64,000 nt of DNA from Bacteroidaceae bacterium (GCA_017529865.1 JAFXNA010000009.1:1-64000), one strand, 5' to 3'; numbered from the stretch's first letter, positions 7,304-15,260 are shown. Translations and numbers: made by a program. Notes: generated from the sequence alone by a model not told the origin.

Positions 7304-7486
7304 ATGTTTGAATGTCTACAAAGAATTGCCACGATGAGAAAACTTGCCATTGAGGAACTTGATTTCCGTAGGGGGCAGTTAGCCCTGCTCCGTGCTATCC
7401 ACGCACCCAAATCGGTTATAGAGAATGAGCAACGCCTTGTCAAGAAGGCCAAAAAAGTCTGCACCGCCCTCGGTATCAAAGACTAA
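7304..7486 (+). CDS. hypothetical basic helical protein, 60 aa
   Basis: ATG at 7304 preceded by AAGGATAGACT. The 60 residues are almost all compatible with two helices, rich in Arg, Lys, Leu and Ala. No domain is recognised. It is the only gene in the cassette train lacking the TTGACA/TATATT promoter, so its expression timing may differ. Confidence 0.7.
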   Translation: MFECLQRIATMRKLAIEELDFRRGQLALLRAIHAPKSVIENEQRLVKKAKKVCTALGIKD

Positions 7487-7500
7487 TCACAGTATTCATC

Positions 7501-7520
7501 AGCCCCTTATGGGGCTTTTA
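7501..7520 (+). terminator. intrinsic terminator
   Basis: AGCCCC-TTAT-GGGGCT then TTTA. Confidence 0.75.
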
Positions 7521-7540
7521 CTCTGATTGCAACAGATGTT

Positions 7541-7558
7541 CAACTTGGGTTATCACCC
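7541..7558 (+). repeat. 18-bp dispersed element, copy 13
   Basis: Exact consensus copy. Confidence 0.9.
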
Positions 7559-7638
7559 CAGTTCAGACTGCAGCTGTCCCCAACTGTTTCCGCCTATAAT
7601 TGTAAAGGAAACTTTACACAAAAATGTTTGATGACCTA

Positions 7639-7667
7639 TTGACAAACTGAATTTAATTAGGTATATT
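7639..7667 (+). promoter_or_regulatory. promoter for genes at 7700 and 7918
   Basis: TTGACA at 7639, 17 bp, TATATT at 7662. Confidence 0.8.
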
Positions 7668-7699
7668 ATATATAGAAACATTAACAACGGAGACACCTT

Positions 7700-7894
7700 A
7701 TGAAATCTATCAAACTATTACGCAAGTTCTTCTATGTCGAAATGGGCATAGCGTTTCTCGTTTTAATCTATTGGGGTTACACAGCCGCCCAAGAGAGCAT
7801 CCAAAAAGCCATTGGCGTATTGCCGTTCTTTCTACTCTTGGTTTTTATGCTCGTTTTCAGCATTGCCGATAAAGACTTGTCCGACCACAACTAA
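7700..7894 (+). CDS. two-helix membrane protein, 64 aa
   Basis: Begins with a basic N-terminus, then hydrophobic segments at about residues 13-29 and 38-56, ending in a charged tail. A small inner-membrane protein is the likely class. First gene of a two-gene unit. Confidence 0.75.
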   Translation: MKSIKLLRKFFYVEMGIAFLVLIYWGYTAAQESIQKAIGVLPFFLLLVFMLVFSIADKDLSDHN

Positions 7895-7917
7895 ACAATA
7901 AAACAAAGGAGACAACT

Positions 7918-8073
7918 ATGGTAAACGCACAAGAACTGAAAGACAAGATTGAAGCAAAGTATGGTAGCCTTGACGATGAGAGCGGCTGCTATGTGAATGA
8001 AGAATGGCTCTCCGTCCGAGAAATCGTGGACTTGATTGACGAGTGCGACGACGGAGACGACGGAGACGACTAG
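7918..8073 (+). CDS. hypothetical acidic protein, 51 aa
   Basis: ATG at 7918 after AAAGGAGACAACT, 23 bases past the membrane-protein stop. The 51-residue product ends in an Asp/Gly repeat (Asp-Asp-Gly-Asp-Asp-Gly-Asp-Asp). No family is recognised. Confidence 0.7.
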   Translation: MVNAQELKDKIEAKYGSLDDESGCYVNEEWLSVREIVDLIDECDDGDDGDD

Positions 8074-8100
8074 GCTACTGCCAACGGCCTGTTATAACTG

Positions 8101-8120
8101 CCCCCGAAAGGGGGTTTTAA
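8101..8120 (+). terminator. intrinsic terminator
   Basis: CCCCC-GAAA-GGGGG then TTTTAA, inside longer flanking arms CCTGTTA/TAACAGG. Confidence 0.85.
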
Positions 8121-8139
8121 CAGGTTGCCACCTGATTTT

Positions 8140-8157
8140 CAACATGGGTTATCACCC
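8140..8157 (+). repeat. 18-bp dispersed element, copy 14
   Basis: CAACAT variant. Confidence 0.9.
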
Positions 8158-8239
8158 CCTTAACGGGGCCCAGCAGTCCTAACAGGAATTTGACGACAGG
8201 AGTGGCAGTAGATTTTTTAATAATTTTTTCAAAAACCTA

Positions 8240-8268
8240 TTGACAAACTGAATTTAATTATCTATATT
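8240..8268 (+). promoter_or_regulatory. promoter for the gene at 8302
   Basis: TTGACA at 8240, 17 bp, TATATT at 8263. Confidence 0.8.
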
Positions 8269-8301
8269 CATAATAGAAACATCAACAACGGAGAATGTCT
8301 T

Positions 8302-9090
8302 ATGCCTAATTGGAACAACAACCTTATCACGCTTACCGCAAAGACGGACGAAGCGAAAACGCAACTTCACACTTTCATTGACAAGCACATTATTGTGTTT
8401 AAAGTGAGGAATCAGAACGATAGCCTTTTGGACATTGACAACGACAGCATTATTCCGAGGCCAGAGGGCATTGTCAAACTGATGACTATGGGGCAAATCC
8501 TGCAAGGCAGCAACGAAGTCAAGACGAACCCCAACTATGACAAGGAAGCCGAAGAGAAGCAGAGGGAGCAAAACATCACAGAATACGGCTATGCCGATTG
8601 GTATGATTTTTGCTGTAAGGAATGGGGTTCAAAGTGGGGTTTTTGCCACACTGCGTTCCTTAACAATTATGGCGAAGTCATTGACACAAAAGATGACTTG
8701 CACTCCAATTTGGAAAGCACTGGTGACATTGAGATTAAGACCGATTGTGCTTGGGGCCCGGCCGTTGGTTTGATGAAAAAGATTTGTGAACTTTATCCCG
8801 AAATTGAGTTCCGCTGCGAATGGGGCGAAGAGCAGGTGACTGAATACTACGGAGTGTTCACTTACGATAAGGCCAACGGTTGGAAAGACATTTATAAAGA
8901 GCGTATGAATGTCGATGATGCATACAATATGCTCGACCGACTTGGCTTGCTCAACGCTGACCAAGACGATGGGTATTTCCCGAACCACAACACTGGCTTG
9001 GTGGACTACGACGAACGCCTGAACGCTGACAGCGAGGAATACCTTACCGAAGACCAACGAGAGGGCATTGTCTTCGGAGAAAGCGTATAG
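8302..9090 (+). CDS. Api92/YubB-like protein, 262 aa
   Basis: Opens with Met-Pro-Asn-Trp-Asn-Asn-Asn, close to the Met-Pro-Asn-Trp signature of Api92/YubB-type proteins with a ferredoxin-like fold. It also carries the family's Trp-Tyr-Asp-x-Cys-x3-Trp-Gly-x-Lys-Trp motif near residue 99 and Leu-Tyr-Pro-Glu-Ile-Glu-Phe near residue 166. The family is widespread on phages and plasmids and its function is not established. The acidic C-terminal 50 residues look like an extension. Assignment is by motif memory. Confidence 0.75.
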   Translation: MPNWNNNLITLTAKTDEAKTQLHTFIDKHIIVFKVRNQNDSLLDIDNDSIIPRPEGIVKLMTMGQILQGSNEVKTNPNYDKEAEEKQREQNITEYGYADWYDFCCKEWGSKWGFCHTAFLNNYGEVIDTKDDLHSNLESTGDIEIKTDCAWGPAVGLMKKICELYPEIEFRCEWGEEQVTEYYGVFTYDKANGWKDIYKERMNVDDAYNMLDRLGLLNADQDDGYFPNHNTGLVDYDERLNADSEEYLTEDQREGIVFGESV

Positions 9091-9098
9091 CGAATTTT

Positions 9099-9127
9099 CC
9101 CCCTAGCAATAGGGGGATTTTTATTTT
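9099..9127 (+). terminator. intrinsic terminator
   Basis: CCCCCTA-GCAA-TAGGGGG then ATTTTTATTTTTT. Confidence 0.9.
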
Positions 9128-9142
9128 TTCTTTTTTGATTTT

Positions 9143-9160
9143 CAACATGGGTTATCACCC
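9143..9160 (+). repeat. 18-bp dispersed element, copy 15
   Basis: CAACAT variant, followed by the same GC-rich module as copies 8 and 14. Confidence 0.9.
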
Positions 9161-9262
9161 CCTTAACGGGGCCCAGCAGTCCTAACAGGAATTTGACGAC
9201 AGGAGGAGTCTCTGCCGATAACATTGTATCGAAAACTTTACAGAAAAAGTTGTTACTCCCTA

Positions 9263-9291
9263 TTGACAAACCTAATTTAATTAACTATATT
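9263..9291 (+). promoter_or_regulatory. promoter for genes at 9322 and 9630
   Basis: TTGACA at 9263, 17 bp, TATATT at 9286. Confidence 0.8.
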
Positions 9292-9321
9292 TATAATAGA
9301 AACAAACAAGAGAGGTTAAAT

Positions 9322-9627
9322 ATGGCAGACAAGTATCAAGAGATTGAACCGAACTGCGGTATCACCGTTACACAAGTGAGGGTCTTTCCTTTCAAGGAAA
9401 CTAAATCGCTCATGTATACAAAGGGAATGGCTACGATTACGCTCAACGATGCCATTGTTATTCGTGGCTTGCGTATTATGGACGGCCCGAATGGTCTGTT
9501 CGTGGCTTACCCTCTTGACCCTTTCTTCAAGGGCGATGATGCCCGAAGCGTGGTTGCTCCGTCAAGAGACGACTTGCGTTCCTACATTGAAGCGGTGGTG
9601 CTTAACAAGTTCAACGAGGTGAGGTAG
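9322..9627 (+). CDS. SpoVG-like protein, 101 aa
   Basis: Matches the SpoVG fold: Ile-Thr-Val-Thr-Gln-Val-Arg-Val-Phe near residue 14, Met-Ala-Thr-Ile-Thr-Leu-Asn-Asp, Ile-Arg-Gly-Leu-Arg-Ile-Met-Asp-Gly-Pro-Asn-Gly-Leu-Phe-Val-Ala near residue 47, and a C-terminal helix. Bacterial SpoVG proteins bind nucleic acid and act as regulators, so a regulatory role is likely. The in-frame start at 9193 is rejected because it precedes the promoter. A paralogue follows at 9987. Confidence 0.85.
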   Translation: MADKYQEIEPNCGITVTQVRVFPFKETKSLMYTKGMATITLNDAIVIRGLRIMDGPNGLFVAYPLDPFFKGDDARSVVAPSRDDLRSYIEAVVLNKFNEVR

Positions 9628-9629
9628 TT

Positions 9630-9761
9630 ATGCCTATATTTCGTTGCGGTGTTTGCCACCACCATTTTCCGCTAGATATTTCCTGCCGTTCTTGGACTAC
9701 GGGTTGGTGCCCAGAGTGCAAACGAATCCGCAGGATTTATTTTATTAGAAACGACGATTAA
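9630..9761 (+). CDS. small zinc-ribbon-like protein, 43 aa
   Basis: ATG at 9630 lies 2 bases after the SpoVG-like stop, with GAGGTGAGGTAG as the binding site. It has Cys-Gly-Val-Cys at residue 6 and Cys-Pro-Glu-Cys near residue 27, plus a basic tail: a compact four-Cys ribbon. Co-transcribed with the SpoVG-like gene. Confidence 0.7.
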   Translation: MPIFRCGVCHHHFPLDISCRSWTTGWCPECKRIRRIYFIRNDD

Positions 9762-9768
9762 GTCACAG

Positions 9769-9790
9769 CCCCTCGAATGAGGGGTTTTAA
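9769..9790 (+). terminator. intrinsic terminator
   Basis: CCCCTC-GAAT-GAGGGG then TTTTAA. Confidence 0.85.
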
Positions 9791-9810
9791 CTTTGTTTCA
9801 ACCAGATTTC

Positions 9811-9828
9811 CAACTTGGGTTATCACCC
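9811..9828 (+). repeat. 18-bp dispersed element, copy 16
   Basis: Exact consensus copy. Confidence 0.9.
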
Positions 9829-9925
9829 CATGCCCGTAGCGGCGTCGTCCCAACAGGGGTCTTGACGACTGGGTTTAACCCAAAGTTTGTATCCAAATTT
9901 TTACACAAAAATAGTTAAACCCCTA

Positions 9926-9954
9926 TTGACAAAATGAATTTAATTAGGTATATT
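9926..9954 (+). promoter_or_regulatory. promoter for the gene at 9987
   Basis: TTGACA at 9926, 17 bp, TATATT at 9949. Confidence 0.8.
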
Positions 9955-9986
9955 TATAACATAGAAACAAACAAGCGAGGTTAAAG

Positions 9987-10487
9987 ATGGCTAAAAAAGA
10001 AGTGAAAACAGAAAAGGCATTTGAATGTCTGTCCGTTACATCGGTTCAGGTGTTCCCTTTCCGTGATGGTGCAAGATGTGGCAACATTCTTGGGCTTGCC
10101 AATGTGGTTCTGAATGACCAACTGTTTATCAGGGGTCTGCGTGTTATGGACGGTGTGAACGGTATGTTTGTGGGCTATCCTAATGACCCTTTCTACAAGG
10201 GTGAAGACCTCCGTTCCGTTGTGTTCCCTATGACGAGGGCTCTCCGTGAGCACATCGAGAACTGCGTGCTTGAAAAGTACCAGTATGAAACTGAAAATGC
10301 AACCGTCAAGTTTGAAGTGGAATTGACTCATCGAGACCTCTCTGGTGCTGCCCTTCAAATGGAAATCATTGCCACAAGCGAAAAGAAAGCGGAGTCGAAA
10401 GCGAAAGCAAGAGCAATCGAAATTATCCCTGCAACGAAAGAAAGCAAGGAAGAATGGGTTATCCTCAAAGTTGAAAAACACGAATAG
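9987..10487 (+). CDS. SpoVG-like protein with C-terminal extension, 166 aa
   Basis: Residues 16-100 repeat the SpoVG layout of the 9322 protein, with Val-Gln-Val-Phe-Pro-Phe, Ile-Arg-Gly-Leu-Arg-Val-Met-Asp-Gly-Val-Asn-Gly-Met-Phe-Val-Gly and a closing helix. About 65 further residues form a Lys/Ala-rich helix and a short strand-like end not present in ordinary SpoVG (usually 85-100 residues). The two genes look like an in-array duplication that diverged. Confidence 0.8.
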   Translation: MAKKEVKTEKAFECLSVTSVQVFPFRDGARCGNILGLANVVLNDQLFIRGLRVMDGVNGMFVGYPNDPFYKGEDLRSVVFPMTRALREHIENCVLEKYQYETENATVKFEVELTHRDLSGAALQMEIIATSEKKAESKAKARAIEIIPATKESKEEWVILKVEKHE

Positions 10488-10506
10488 TTTACCGTGCCAA
10501 CTCCTG

Positions 10507-10530
10507 CCCCCTCGAAAGAGGGGGTTATTT
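10507..10530 (+). terminator. intrinsic terminator
   Basis: CCCCCTC-GAAA-GAGGGGG then TTATTTTTT. Confidence 0.9.
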
Positions 10531-10551
10531 TTTATTTTTTATTTTTGCTTT

Positions 10552-10569
10552 CAACTTGGGTTATCACCC
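10552..10569 (+). repeat. 18-bp dispersed element, copy 17
   Basis: Exact consensus copy. Confidence 0.9.
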
Positions 10570-10648
10570 TGGGCTCGACTGCAGCTGTCCCCTGACGGTT
10601 TCATTCACTGTGTAAAGGAAATGTTTACAAAAAAAATTTGAAAACCTA

Positions 10649-10677
10649 TTGACAAACTTAATTTAATTATGTATATT
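10649..10677 (+). promoter_or_regulatory. promoter for the gene at 10705
   Basis: TTGACA at 10649, 17 bp, TATATT at 10672. Confidence 0.8.
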
Positions 10678-10704
10678 TAATATAGAAACAACAAGGAGTA
10701 TCTT

Positions 10705-10962
10705 ATGGCACAAGAAAAGAAATACAAAATCGGGTTTCGTCTTTATGCAGAGGTGGAACTGACCGAAGAAGAAATCAAGGCGGTTGCAAGCGGTGATTCC
10801 ACCTGCATTAAGAACAAGTATCAAGCAGGCGAGGTCAAACTTGGTGGAGGCGACAGTTACATCCCGTTGGCTTGGTTTCAAGACAATGATGAAATCCCTG
10901 ATGAATTGGTAGGAGATGTGCTCCGTCGTTCCCACTATAACGACATTGATGTGGACATTTAA
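10705..10962 (+). CDS. hypothetical protein, 85 aa
   Basis: ATG at 10705 after AAGGAGTATCTT. The N-terminus reads like a strand (Lys-Ile-Gly-Phe-Arg-Leu-Tyr-Ala-Glu-Val-Glu-Leu-Thr) followed by a helix beginning Glu-Glu-Glu-Ile-Lys, a layout seen in many small phage proteins. The C-terminus is acidic. No family is recognised. Confidence 0.8.
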   Translation: MAQEKKYKIGFRLYAEVELTEEEIKAVASGDSTCIKNKYQAGEVKLGGGDSYIPLAWFQDNDEIPDELVGDVLRRSHYNDIDVDI

Positions 10963-10965
10963 CAT

Positions 10966-10987
10966 AGCCCCGAAAGGGGCTTTAACT
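10966..10987 (+). terminator. intrinsic terminator
   Basis: AGCCCC-GAAA-GGGGCT then TTAAC. Confidence 0.8.
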
Positions 10988-11005
10988 TTGGTTTAAAGAG
11001 ATTTC

Positions 11006-11023
11006 CAACTTGGGTTATCACCC
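11006..11023 (+). repeat. 18-bp dispersed element, copy 18
   Basis: Exact consensus copy. Confidence 0.9.
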
Positions 11024-11106
11024 ATTGACTGGGGGCCCGCAGGCGGATGCTGGTGAGGGAAATGCGTTGTAAATGAAAGTTTACGCAAAAAAGTTGATAA
11101 AAGGGG

Positions 11107-11135
11107 TTGACTAAATGGATTTAATTAAGTATATT
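11107..11135 (+). promoter_or_regulatory. promoter for the surface-protein operon at 11163
   Basis: TTGACT at 11107, 17 bp, TATATT at 11130. Confidence 0.75.
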
Positions 11136-11162
11136 TTAGTATAGAAATAACAGGAGATATAT

Positions 11163-13013
11163 ATGAAAACGATACTTTTAATCCTACTGATGCCATTCAT
11201 CTTAATGGCAAATGTTATTACACACCAAGAAACATTCGATGATGTAAAAGTCATTTTTCCGGCAAAATCAACGCAAACAACTTGTAAAACAAGGGTAGAC
11301 CTCTCGGAAGGGTTGGTCGATAACACCCATGGTTGTGACATCGAAGAAATCTATGTTTATAATAAAAACCGCATGTGGATAGGTTCCCTTGGCGGTGTTG
11401 AGGAAGGGTATCATAGACGCTATACCGATTATGATGCTGACCGATACAAAGGAAAAGGCACTCAGATTGATATTCTGTATTCCTTCACTCCTCAGGATGC
11501 AGACCCTTCTAATAGGTGGAGGATTTCCTGCCCAAAAGGCATGATGGCATACATTGAGTACGACCATTATTGGTGTAAAAAACCATTTTCTTGCTCTAAC
11601 GGAATGTATGCTATCGACTCATTGGAATGTGAGGAATTGCCGTCAGGTGCACATAGAAATTCAACAATCGGATATTCATGTAATAAAGGCTATGTCATGC
11701 GTAATGAATATTGTGAAAAAAAGGTTACTTGTGGGGTAAATGAGGCTTATGACAAAACAGAAAATAAATGTCTTGAACGACCCGATAATTCTCATTGGAT
11801 TAAAAATACGCTCGAATGGGAATGTGATGATGGATATGTTGTCCAAAACAATACTTGCGAACAACAAATGAAATGTGATAGTGCAAGTAGATATTATGCA
11901 GATAACAACACATGCGTTACATTACCCGAATTTGCATATTGGAATGATAGTATCTCTACTGAATGGAGTTGTAACCCTGGATATGTTCTCTATGGTGGTG
12001 AATGTGTTGAAAAGGCAACATGTTCTTCTGAACAACGCTATAATGAATATGCAAATAATTGTGTAGACCCTTATCCAAATAGTAGATGGATTGGTGATGA
12101 TGGCAATTATGTTTGCAGTGATGGATATGTAGATATGGATTATGGAAATTGCGAAAAAAAGGCAGATTGCGAGCACTATAACTCCGCTACAAATAGTTGT
12201 TACGAAAAGCCTAATAATTCGCATTGGGTATATAGCACAGGGTCTAGTTGGGCATGTGATTATGGGTATCATGAAAGTTATAATGAGTGTATAAAATGTT
12301 TGGGTGATGCCCAATATGACCCATCATCTAGGGAATGTGTAGAAAAACCTAATAACTCCCATTGGATTTTTGAAGGCCGATGGGCGTGTGATGATGATTT
12401 TGTTGAAATGAATGGGTATTGTGAAGAAAAGGCAGATTGCGGCTTATTTGAAGAATATAATTCATATAACAATACTTGCATAAGTAACCCAATCAATTTA
12501 ACAGACCATGTTCGTGATTTTATGGAGTATGTTCATTTCACTCATGATATTGGAATGGATGTAGGTTTAGGCTCGTTCAAAGACAATTATGATGAAAGTC
12601 AGGTTCTCATAAATATCGGGATGGATTACAACATTGGTATAAACATTGGCTCGGACAATGTTAAGGTAAGATTACAGGGAAGCGTTGCGTTCTTATATAC
12701 CCTATTGGACTACTCCACATCCGAATACTCATATACTGATGAAAGCATTATGGCTTTATTGGGTTTATATGGCTTTAATGTAGGGGTTGACTTATGGAAA
12801 ATTACGTTGGCATATTCCTATTTGTTTGTAGCACAAAGCGAACTAGATAACATATCGTTTAATAACGCATTACATAAAATCAGGGCTGGCTTTATGATAA
12901 ATGAACATTGGGATGCACACTTGGCTGTAATTCCAAATCTAATCAAGTCTACTTCGATAATGAAAACATACAATAATACATGGTATCACATTGGCATGAC
13001 ATATAGGTTCTAA
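11163..13013 (+). CDS. exported Cys-repeat surface protein with barrel-like C-terminus, 616 aa
   Basis: A signal peptide fills residues 1-16 (hydrophobic run after Met-Lys-Thr, ending Met-Ala-Asn). Residues about 144-440 hold six four-Cys repeats of roughly 45 residues plus a partial seventh; several share a Pro-Asn-Asn-Ser-His-Trp segment and a Cys-Asp-x-Gly-Tyr-Val segment, resembling extracellular EGF-type or sushi-type modules without matching either closely. Residues about 450-616 look like amphipathic strands and end in Tyr-Arg-Phe, the terminal-Phe pattern of outer-membrane barrels. The gene is visibly AT-richer than its neighbours, suggesting transfer from a host. A surface or receptor-altering role is an inference. 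Confidence 0.8.
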   Translation: MKTILLILLMPFILMANVITHQETFDDVKVIFPAKSTQTTCKTRVDLSEGLVDNTHGCDIEEIYVYNKNRMWIGSLGGVEEGYHRRYTDYDADRYKGKGTQIDILYSFTPQDADPSNRWRISCPKGMMAYIEYDHYWCKKPFSCSNGMYAIDSLECEELPSGAHRNSTIGYSCNKGYVMRNEYCEKKVTCGVNEAYDKTENKCLERPDNSHWIKNTLEWECDDGYVVQNNTCEQQMKCDSASRYYADNNTCVTLPEFAYWNDSISTEWSCNPGYVLYGGECVEKATCSSEQRYNEYANNCVDPYPNSRWIGDDGNYVCSDGYVDMDYGNCEKKADCEHYNSATNSCYEKPNNSHWVYSTGSSWACDYGYHESYNECIKCLGDAQYDPSSRECVEKPNNSHWIFEGRWACDDDFVEMNGYCEEKADCGLFEEYNSYNNTCISNPINLTDHVRDFMEYVHFTHDIGMDVGLGSFKDNYDESQVLINIGMDYNIGINIGSDNVKVRLQGSVAFLYTLLDYSTSEYSYTDESIMALLGLYGFNVGVDLWKITLAYSYLFVAQSELDNISFNNALHKIRAGFMINEHWDAHLAVIPNLIKSTSIMKTYNNTWYHIGMTYRF

Positions 13014-13014
13014 T

Positions 13015-13485
13015 ATGAAACATCTACTCATTCTCGCATCACTTCTCTTTATTGGGTGTGCCGTTGATACTGGCACAAGCGTTTCAACCAATAGCAATGA
13101 AACTCCAATTACACCCGATATTTATAGTAGTTCTTCTATAACATATATATCGGAGTTTCCTACCGATTTATCCTATATTGGTCTAATAAAGCATTCAACT
13201 GGTGCTAAGTTAGTAATGAAAAATAACACTCCATATACAATGAGCATCAAAGTAAATTATACAATTTCATGTTCTAAAAATGGTGGAAGCCCTGAAACAA
13301 AGACAGGAACAACAGGATTTTACTTTGATATGTATGAGCAAAAAGAAAGTAGTATATACGTTGATTACTGTGGTATTAAAACACTAGAATGCTCTGGAAC
13401 AATACTATCTATTATTCCCGATAGTTGGGGTGATGATAGTAATTTTAAGGCATGGTCAGGAGCATACCCTATATCAACTAACTAG
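13015..13485 (+). CDS. secreted lipoprotein, 156 aa
   Basis: Starts one base after the preceding stop. It has a basic N-terminus, a hydrophobic run and the lipobox Leu-Phe-Ile-Gly-Cys with Cys at residue 15, so it should be lipidated. The mature part is Ser/Thr-rich at first and then beta-like, with four Cys. AT-rich like its partner; the two probably work together at the cell surface. No family is recognised. Confidence 0.8.
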   Translation: MKHLLILASLLFIGCAVDTGTSVSTNSNETPITPDIYSSSSITYISEFPTDLSYIGLIKHSTGAKLVMKNNTPYTMSIKVNYTISCSKNGGSPETKTGTTGFYFDMYEQKESSIYVDYCGIKTLECSGTILSIIPDSWGDDSNFKAWSGAYPISTN

Positions 13486-13503
13486 GTAATAACATAACCA
13501 CCA

Positions 13504-13530
13504 CCACCCTGCCCTTTTGGGTGGGGTTTT
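13504..13530 (+). terminator. intrinsic terminator
   Basis: CCACCC / GGGTGG stem, 9-base loop, then GGTTTT. Confidence 0.7.
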
Positions 13531-13552
13531 ATCTTTGTCGCAACCAGATTTC

Positions 13553-13569
13553 CAACTTGGGTTATCACC
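13553..13569 (+). repeat. 18-bp dispersed element, copy 19
   Basis: Consensus except A in place of the last C. Confidence 0.85.
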
Positions 13570-13630
13570 ACCTTCCAGCGTCGCACGCATGCGGAGGCCA
13601 AAAAAAGTTAAAATAAATTCGGTTTACCTC

Positions 13631-13659
13631 TTGACAAACCAAATCCAATTAGTTATATT
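13631..13659 (+). promoter_or_regulatory. promoter for the gene at 13714
   Basis: TTGACA at 13631, 17 bp, TATATT at 13654. Confidence 0.8.
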
Positions 13660-13713
13660 TAACTATGTAATTTAAAAACAAACAACAAACCACAAACAAC
13701 AAGGAGATACCTT

Positions 13714-14649
13714 ATGGCTGAAATCATTTCCCTTCCCCGAATCGCATCTTGGGCAAACATCGGAACAACCCTTGACAGCACCGCTGTTGAAGATGCACTC
13801 ACCAAAGCAAAACTCAACTACGAGGTGAAGAAAGAAGCCCTCTACCTCGCTGACGGTAGCCGCATTCCCGACATGGTGGCAAACACCTACACCACCACAA
13901 ACAGCAAGGGCGAGGTCAGCAAGCACATCCTGGGAACCGTGGGCGAAAAGTACGAGGTGGTGCAGAACCGCGATGGCTTCGGCTTCGTTGACTACATCAG
14001 CGACGGCTTGAAGTTCGTCAAGGGCGGCATGACCCACACAGGCATGATTTACCTTATCGCTGAACTCCCCGATGTTGACATCCTCGGCGACATTTTCAAG
14101 CCCTACGTTATTTTCCGCAACTCTTTCAACGGAAAGTATCAACTCTCGGCAGCCATCACCCCGCTCCGTGTGGTCTGCCAGAACCAGTTCAACTTCGCTT
14201 TCAGCCATGTTGCGAACACCATTAACATCCGCCATTCGGCAAGGGTGAATGAACGCATGGAAGAAGCGAAGATTGTCTTGAAGGGCGTTGCGAACTACAT
14301 GGGCAAACTCAACGAGATTGCAACGCAGTTCGCAGGCATCAAACTCAGCAAGAGCGAAACGGAACTCGCAGTCAATATGTTGTTCCCGACTCCCGCTAAT
14401 GCGGATGAACGTGCAAAGTTGGTGCTTGCAAGTCAAAAGAGCGCTTTCGTCAAGATGCTCGACGCAAACGACAACCAAAACCACAAGGGCAACGCTTGGG
14501 GCTTGGTCAACGCTTACACCGACTACATCACCCATACGAGCATCCGTAAGGGTCGCTACGATGACTCTCAGTTCATGAACACTTGTTTCAAGCCCATGAA
14601 CAACATCCTTGACATCGTGGGTTCCATCAAGGCTGTAAACGTGGCCTAA
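13714..14649 (+). CDS. DUF932 phage/plasmid-like protein, 311 aa
   Basis: Fits the DUF932 (phage/plasmid-like TIGR03299) family in length and motifs: Val-Gly-x-Lys-Tyr-Glu-Val-Val-Gln-Asn near residue 76, a Gly-Gly-Met-Thr segment, Leu-Arg-Val-Val-Cys-Gln-Asn-Gln near residue 152, His-Ser-Ala-Arg-Val, and Gly-Asn-Ala-Trp-Gly-Leu-Val-Asn-Ala-Tyr-Thr-Asp-Tyr near residue 257. The family's function is unknown. A 352-codon antisense frame here is a shadow. Codon use is GC-richer than that of the neighbouring insert. Confidence 0.85.
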   Translation: MAEIISLPRIASWANIGTTLDSTAVEDALTKAKLNYEVKKEALYLADGSRIPDMVANTYTTTNSKGEVSKHILGTVGEKYEVVQNRDGFGFVDYISDGLKFVKGGMTHTGMIYLIAELPDVDILGDIFKPYVIFRNSFNGKYQLSAAITPLRVVCQNQFNFAFSHVANTINIRHSARVNERMEEAKIVLKGVANYMGKLNEIATQFAGIKLSKSETELAVNMLFPTPANADERAKLVLASQKSAFVKMLDANDNQNHKGNAWGLVNAYTDYITHTSIRKGRYDDSQFMNTCFKPMNNILDIVGSIKAVNVA

Positions 14650-14670
14650 ACCTGGGTTGACACCTGGGTT

Positions 14671-14694
14671 GCCCCCCGCTTGGGGGGCTTTTCT
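14671..14694 (+). terminator. intrinsic terminator
   Basis: GCCCCCC-GCTT-GGGGGGC then TTTTC. Confidence 0.9.
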
Positions 14695-14714
14695 TATGCT
14701 TCCATCAAGATTTC

Positions 14715-14732
14715 CAACTTGGGTTATCACCC
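14715..14732 (+). repeat. 18-bp dispersed element, copy 20
   Basis: Exact consensus copy. Confidence 0.9.
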
Positions 14733-14819
14733 CTCAGCCTGGAAACCCGGGTGGAGCACGAGTGGAACCCGGTGCCAACATTGTATCTAAAACTTTACAC
14801 AAAAAATTGGAGTAACCTA

Positions 14820-14848
14820 TTGACAAAACCAATTTAATTAGGTATATT
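14820..14848 (+). promoter_or_regulatory. promoter for the gene at 14889
   Basis: TTGACA at 14820, 17 bp, TATATT at 14843. Confidence 0.8.
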
Positions 14849-14888
14849 ATATACATAGAAACAACAAACCTTAACAACGGAGGATATT

Positions 14889-15239
14889 ATGTCAGTAAGG
14901 GCACACGTTCTAACAAAGTATGAAGTCAAGTATGGTTCATGCGGTCTCTCTTGGGGTCAGAATTTCCTGATTGCAATTACCTCGGACTACATTGATGATT
15001 CCTACACGGGCGGCGAATTCAACTGCGATAGTTGTATCTGGGAGTTCGACAAAGACAAGTTCAAGACAATGGTTGACGAACTCGACAAGTTGACCGAGGA
15101 AGAATGGGACAAGAAGTGCGAAGAAGAATGGGGCGACCCCGACCACGATTACCACAAGGAAGATGTGGTTGACCTGTTCAAAACTTGGCTTAAAGAAACT
15201 CCGAATAAGTCAAATTACGTTAGGGTGGCTTGGTTCTAA
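14889..15239 (+). CDS. hypothetical acidic protein, 116 aa
   Basis: ATG at 14889 after ACGGAGGATATT. The N-terminal 45 residues contain aromatic and Cys residues (Cys-Asp-Ser-Cys near residue 45); the middle is a Glu/Asp/Lys-rich helix with two Glu-Glu-x-Trp motifs. No family is recognised. Confidence 0.8.
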   Translation: MSVRAHVLTKYEVKYGSCGLSWGQNFLIAITSDYIDDSYTGGEFNCDSCIWEFDKDKFKTMVDELDKLTEEEWDKKCEEEWGDPDHDYHKEDVVDLFKTWLKETPNKSNYVRVAWF

Positions 15240-15260
15240 TTCAGATACCCCTCTGATACA

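Noticed and set aside
13672..14730. 352-codon frame antisense to the DUF932 gene.
   Set aside because: Shadow of a well-supported gene with promoter, ribosome binding site and family match on the + strand.
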